Of a stretch of DNA of 64,000 nt, positions 60,777 through 64,000 are shown one piece after another; the stretch's first letter is position 1, and every line of letters starts with the position of its first letter. Both the position numbers and the translations under genes were made by a program. Below the pieces are notes generated by a model. That model saw only the letters and a list, made by a program, of their open reading frames with translations, was not told the origin of the DNA and did not search any database. Source of the DNA: SCQP01 sp050747745 (GTDB lineage: Bacteria; Acidobacteriota; Terriglobia; Terriglobales; SCQP01); assembly GCA_050747745.1 (NCBI GenBank), contig JBOGKM010000109.1:120689-184688 (forward strand). Direction: 5' to 3'.

Positions 60777-61805
60777 ATGCGGGTTGGCATCCTGACGGGC
60801 GGCGGCGATTGCCCCGGCTTGAACGCCGTCATTCGCGCCCTGGTGCGCAAGGGCACGACCTTCTATGGTGATTCGCTGGTGGGCTTTCTCGAGGGCTGGC
60901 GCGGTGTGGTTGAAAACCGCGTGCTCGAACTGGACCTCGATCGTATCGCCGGCATCGTTCACCGCGGTGGCACCATCCTGCGCACCTCCCGCACCAATCC
61001 CAGGGAGCTGCCCCACGGCCTGGACCATATCCGCAATGCTTTCGCCGCCGAGCGCCTGGACGCGCTGATAGCCATCGGCGGGGATGACACGCTGGGCGTG
61101 GCCCAGTGGATCCACGAGGCTGGCCTGCCCGTGGTCGGCGTCCCCAAGACGATTGACAACGATTTGTCTGGCACCGATCTCTGTTTCGGCTTCGATACTG
61201 CGGTCAGCATCGCCACCGAGGCGGTGGACCGGCTGCACAGCACTGCCGAAGCCCACAACCGGGTGATGGTGGTCGAAGTGATGGGCCGCGAGGCCGGCTG
61301 GATCGCTCTCTACGCCGGCGTGGCTGGTGGCGCCGACGTCGTGCTGATTCCGGAAAAGCCGTTCCAGATCAGCGAGGTCTGCCATCTGCTCCAGCGCCGC
61401 CATGCGCGCGGCAAGTTCTTCTCCATCGTCGTGGTTGCCGAAGGCGCGCACTGGCCGGAAGCGCCCAATCCTGTCGCCGATGCCGCCCGCGACTCTTTTG
61501 GACACGTGCGCCTGGGCGGTATCGGCAATCGTTTGGCCGAGCAGATCGAGCGCCATACCGGCTACGAGACCCGGGTGGTGATTTTGGGCCACACTCAGCG
61601 GGGCGGCACGCCCACCGCCTTTGATCGCATGCTCGCCACCCGCTATGGCCTGCAGGCGATTGACATGGTGCATCGCGGCGAATTTGGCCGCATGGCCTCG
61701 CTCCAGGGTCAGCAGTTGGTCTCGGTGCCGCTGGCGGAAGCGGTGCGTAGCAAACGCACCGTCGGAGAGGAGCTTTATGCGCAGGCAGCTGTATTTTTTG
61801 GCTAG
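60777..61805 (+). CDS. pfkA: 6-phosphofructokinase, probably PPi-dependent
   Basis: 342 aa from ATG 60777 (a TTG two codons earlier is less likely). GILTGGGDCPGLNAVIRALV binds the phosphoryl donor. The key sites are IGGDDT (around residue 103) and VPKTIDNDLSGTD (around 123). ATP-specific enzymes have GGDGS and PGTIDND; Asp and Lys at these positions are the marks of PPi-using phosphofructokinases. Fructose-6-phosphate contacts follow in MGREAGWIALYAG and LGHTQRGGTPTAFDR. It would allow reversible, ATP-saving glycolysis. The 3' end overlaps the next gene by 29 bases. Confidence 0.93.
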   Translation: MRVGILTGGGDCPGLNAVIRALVRKGTTFYGDSLVGFLEGWRGVVENRVLELDLDRIAGIVHRGGTILRTSRTNPRELPHGLDHIRNAFAAERLDALIAIGGDDTLGVAQWIHEAGLPVVGVPKTIDNDLSGTDLCFGFDTAVSIATEAVDRLHSTAEAHNRVMVVEVMGREAGWIALYAGVAGGADVVLIPEKPFQISEVCHLLQRRHARGKFFSIVVVAEGAHWPEAPNPVADAARDSFGHVRLGGIGNRLAEQIERHTGYETRVVILGHTQRGGTPTAFDRMLATRYGLQAIDMVHRGEFGRMASLQGQQLVSVPLAEAVRSKRTVGEELYAQAAVFFG

Positions 61806-62871
61806 CCCCGCGCTGGCTCTCGCCCTGGCGGGCTGCACCGCCATGCCGGTAAGCTCGGCCGCGCCCCAGGTGGTACTGGTCACCGGCGGCGGACTGTTGC
61901 AGGCCATCAGCGCCCAGAGCCTCGCGCCGCGCTCGCAGTTGCGGCTGCCCGGCCCGGTGGTGGCCGCCACCGTCGATCCGGCGCGCCACGCATGGGATTT
62001 GCTCACTGCGGGCCCGCAGCCCGCCTGGCAGGCGGTGGGCGCTGCCGGCGAGCACGTCCGCGCCGCTCTCGCCGGCATGCAGCCCGCCGCCATGGTCTTC
62101 GATCCCCGTACCGGCATGGACTTGGTAGTGGGTGCCGGTGCCGGCGGCAGCGGCTGGCTCGCCCGCATCAACCCCGCCACCGGCAACTTCGGCGCCTACC
62201 AGCGCCTGCCCGGTGACCCGCTCGCTCTGGCCCTCACCCCAAGCGGCCGCATGGTGCTGGCTGAAGCTCACCCCTCGCCCCGCGTGCTCGTCCAAACCCC
62301 GCGCGGCTGGCAGCCCGTCGCCCTCGCGGCCCCGCCGCGGCAGTTGCTGGTGCTGCCCTACGGCCACAAAATCTTCGTGCTCTGCGCCGCCAAAGTGGCC
62401 GCGATCGATTCCAGCATCCCCGGCTTGCTCACCTATTTGCCCTTGGGCGAGCGCCCCCGGCAGATGCTGCTCAAGCCCGACGGCGGCGAGCTCTACGTCA
62501 GCAACGCCGGCGGTTCGGTCAGCATCATCAATACCTCCACCAATGAAGTCTCCGGCACCATGCCCGCCGGTCTGGGCGCGGACGCCATGGCCGTCACTCC
62601 CGATGGCAGCACCCTCTATGTCGCCAATGCGGCCGCCGGCACCATCACCGTCTTGTCCCTCGGCGACCGCAGCGTGCTCGCCCTGGTGCATGTCGGCGAG
62701 CGCCCCTGTGCCCTCGCCCTCGATCCCGCCGGCCTGCTGCTGTTCGCCTCCGATGCCGGCTCCAACGATATCGCCGTGCTCCGCACTCAGGACGCTCGCA
62801 GCCCCAACACCCTCATCACCCTGCTGCCTTCTCCGCCCCAGCCCGGCCTGCTGGCCGTCGTGCCGCAATGA
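61777..62871 (+). CDS. Lipoprotein with YVTN-type beta-propeller
   Basis: 364 aa from ATG 61777, with GGAGAGGAG 5-13 bases upstream inside the end of pfkA. Lipoprotein signal LALALAGCTA (Cys18 or so). The rest is a seven-bladed-type propeller with repeats such as LLKPDGGELYVSNAGGSVSI, VTPDGSTLYVANAAAGTITV and LDPAGLLLFASDAGSNDIAV. Function unknown; these propellers often bind partners in the periplasm. Coupled to the following LptF/LptG gene by ATGA, which suggests an envelope role. Confidence 0.85.
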   Translation: MRRQLYFLASPALALALAGCTAMPVSSAAPQVVLVTGGGLLQAISAQSLAPRSQLRLPGPVVAATVDPARHAWDLLTAGPQPAWQAVGAAGEHVRAALAGMQPAAMVFDPRTGMDLVVGAGAGGSGWLARINPATGNFGAYQRLPGDPLALALTPSGRMVLAEAHPSPRVLVQTPRGWQPVALAAPPRQLLVLPYGHKIFVLCAAKVAAIDSSIPGLLTYLPLGERPRQMLLKPDGGELYVSNAGGSVSIINTSTNEVSGTMPAGLGADAMAVTPDGSTLYVANAAAGTITVLSLGDRSVLALVHVGERPCALALDPAGLLLFASDAGSNDIAVLRTQDARSPNTLITLLPSPPQPGLLAVVPQ

Positions 62872-64000
62872 GGATTCTGCGCGGCTACATCCGGCGGGAG
62901 ACCGCGCTCTACGCCGCTGTGGGTCTGCTCCTGTTTACCTTCGTCATCTTCATGCAGAATCTCGGTCGCGCCCTGCAAGCCGCCATGCGCGCCAATCCCG
63001 CCTCCATTTTGCGCCTCATCGCTTATGTGCTGCCCGCCGCCCTGGTGTTCACTCTGCCCATGGCGGTGCTGGTCGGCATCCTGATCGGCCTCGGCCGCCT
63101 GGGCAGTGATGGCGAGCTGATGGCCCTCGCCGCCGGCGGCGTCGGGGCGCGTCGTCTGCTCACCCCCTTGCTGCAGGTGGCCTTGGCGGTCACCGCCCTG
63201 GCCCTGCTCCTCACGCTCTGGGTGGCGCCGGCGGCCCGCCTCCGCTTGCAGGACCTGACCGTCCGCCTGGCCGCCTCCCAGCTCGCCGCCGGGGTCGAGC
63301 CGCGCGTGTTTTTCGAACCCGGCAACAACCCCAACTGGGTGATCTATGCAGGCGACATCACCGCCGGCGGCGCCCTCTGGCGCCACGTCCTGGTGGCGCA
63401 GATGCAGACCGCCGGCGCGCCCGAGCTGACCCTCGCCCAGGCTGGCGCGCTCGTCAACCGCGGCCGCCACGAGGTGCAACTGCACCTCACCGGCGGCGCC
63501 CGCTATCGCGTCGATCCTGCCCATCCCGGCGTCAGCCTGGTCAGTACCTTCCGTTCCGTGGATATCCCCTTCCTCCTGCCCACCCGCGCCCATGGCCCGC
63601 CCCCGCTGGCCGCGCAAGCACTGGCGCCACTGTGGCGCGCCGCCCGCTCCGGTCCCCATTGGCGCGCCGCGCGCGTCGAGCTCTATCGCCGCTTCGCCCT
63701 GGCTTTCGCCTGCTTGGCGCTTGCCCTGGTGGGTATGGCCCTCGGCCTGGGCGGTCGCGGCAGCGGACGCGCCGGCGGTTTTGTCCTCACCCTGGTGCTG
63801 GTGCTCGTCTATTACCTGCTGTTCATTTTCGGCCTCAGCCTGGCCAAGCAGGGCAAGCTCGATCCGTTCTGGGGCGTCTGGGCCGCCAACCTCATCTTTT
63901 TCGCCTGGGGCGCCTGGGCGCTCTGGCGCCTCGACCGCGCTCCGCGCCCGCAGCGCGCCCGCCTCGACTGGCGCGCCCGCGCTCACGCCCTGCTGCCTCG
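62868..64000 (+). CDS. LptF/LptG family lipopolysaccharide export permease (3' end outside window)
   Basis: At least 377 codons, open to the window end. Transmembrane helices at about 12-30 (LYAAVGLLLFTFVIFM), 50-75 (LIAYVLPAALVFTLPMAVLVGILIGLG), 100-120, and three more near 275-345. The motif LGSDGELMALAAGGVG is the coupling helix typical of LptF/LptG. A periplasmic beta-jellyroll lies between. These permeases extract LPS from the inner membrane with LptB. Whether this copy is LptF or LptG is not decided. Its presence implies an outer membrane with LPS. Confidence 0.9.
   Translation, partial: MRILRGYIRRETALYAAVGLLLFTFVIFMQNLGRALQAAMRANPASILRLIAYVLPAALVFTLPMAVLVGILIGLGRLGSDGELMALAAGGVGARRLLTPLLQVALAVTALALLLTLWVAPAARLRLQDLTVRLAASQLAAGVEPRVFFEPGNNPNWVIYAGDITAGGALWRHVLVAQMQTAGAPELTLAQAGALVNRGRHEVQLHLTGGARYRVDPAHPGVSLVSTFRSVDIPFLLPTRAHGPPPLAAQALAPLWRAARSGPHWRAARVELYRRFALAFACLALALVGMALGLGGRGSGRAGGFVLTLVLVLVYYLLFIFGLSLAKQGKLDPFWGVWAANLIFFAWGAWALWRLDRAPRPQRARLDWRARAHALLP

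Overview
The window is a GC-rich bacterial chromosome segment that is almost entirely coding, with very short intergenic gaps and many ATGA/GTGA start-stop overlaps. The gene content suggests a flagellated, diderm member of the Acidobacteriota. The clues are bacillithiol genes (bshA, bshB1), a large exported PIG-L protein with extra C-terminal domains, an RHS protein, an LptF/LptG-type permease, a TonB-dependent receptor, and a compact flagellar operon led by an enhancer-binding regulator. The taxonomic call is inference; there is no 16S rRNA gene here.

Layout: (1) 1-6.6 kb: the end of an agmatine deiminase gene, then a leftward block of aroA and B12-dependent methionine synthase (metH) lying directly downstream of the RNase P RNA gene (rnpB), a decayed PIN-domain gene and tRNA-Ala(CGC). 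(2) 6.6-13.2 kb: a small membrane protein, deoB, the exported PIG-L protein and the bacillithiol pair bshA-bshB1 followed by a nucleoside deaminase. (3) 13.3-17.8 kb: a rearranged accessory region with an exported ankyrin protein, a 5'-truncated RHS protein ending in a domain with an HExxH motif, an orphan polymorphic-toxin tail and an unknown exported protein. (4) 18-21.3 kb: a TonB-dependent receptor behind a cobalamin riboswitch (probable BtuB) and a type-1 copper protein. (5) 21.5-32.3 kb: gltX, HU/IHF plus an XRE regulator, hemL with a geranylgeranyl-reductase-like flavoprotein, and a divergent heme operon hemX-hemA-hemC-hemD running on into mutM, an ROK glucokinase and xseB. (6) 32.4-37.7 kb: a GAF-GGDEF cyclase, a sigma-54 activator, gluconokinase and a large glycosyltransferase.

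(7) 37.9-52.3 kb: a flagellar cluster in the order regulator-flgB-flgC-fliE-fliF-fliG-fliH-fliI-fliJ-fliK-flgD-flgE, a strong terminator, then fliL-fliN-fliO-fliP-fliQ-fliR-flhB. It encodes rod, MS ring, switch, export ATPase, hook and export gate parts. fliM, flhA, the distal rod genes and flagellin are not in this window. (8) 52.3-64 kb: gamma-glutamyltranspeptidase, an ECF sigma / zinc-type anti-sigma / Spy-like membrane protein set, guaA-leuS, endonuclease IV, a phosphofructokinase with PPi-type active-site residues, a beta-propeller lipoprotein and an LptF/LptG permease that runs off the window.

How it fits together: the riboswitch-controlled receptor would import the cobalamin that MetH needs. 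The heme genes cover glutamyl-tRNA to uroporphyrinogen III, with gltX nearby supplying the charged tRNA. The flagellar regulator resembles a FlgR/FleQ-type activator without a DNA-binding domain. The less ordinary parts are the RHS region, the PPi-type PFK, FlhB with NPTE in place of NPTH, the minimal FlgD/FliO/FliL proteins, and a family of dispersed intergenic repeats.
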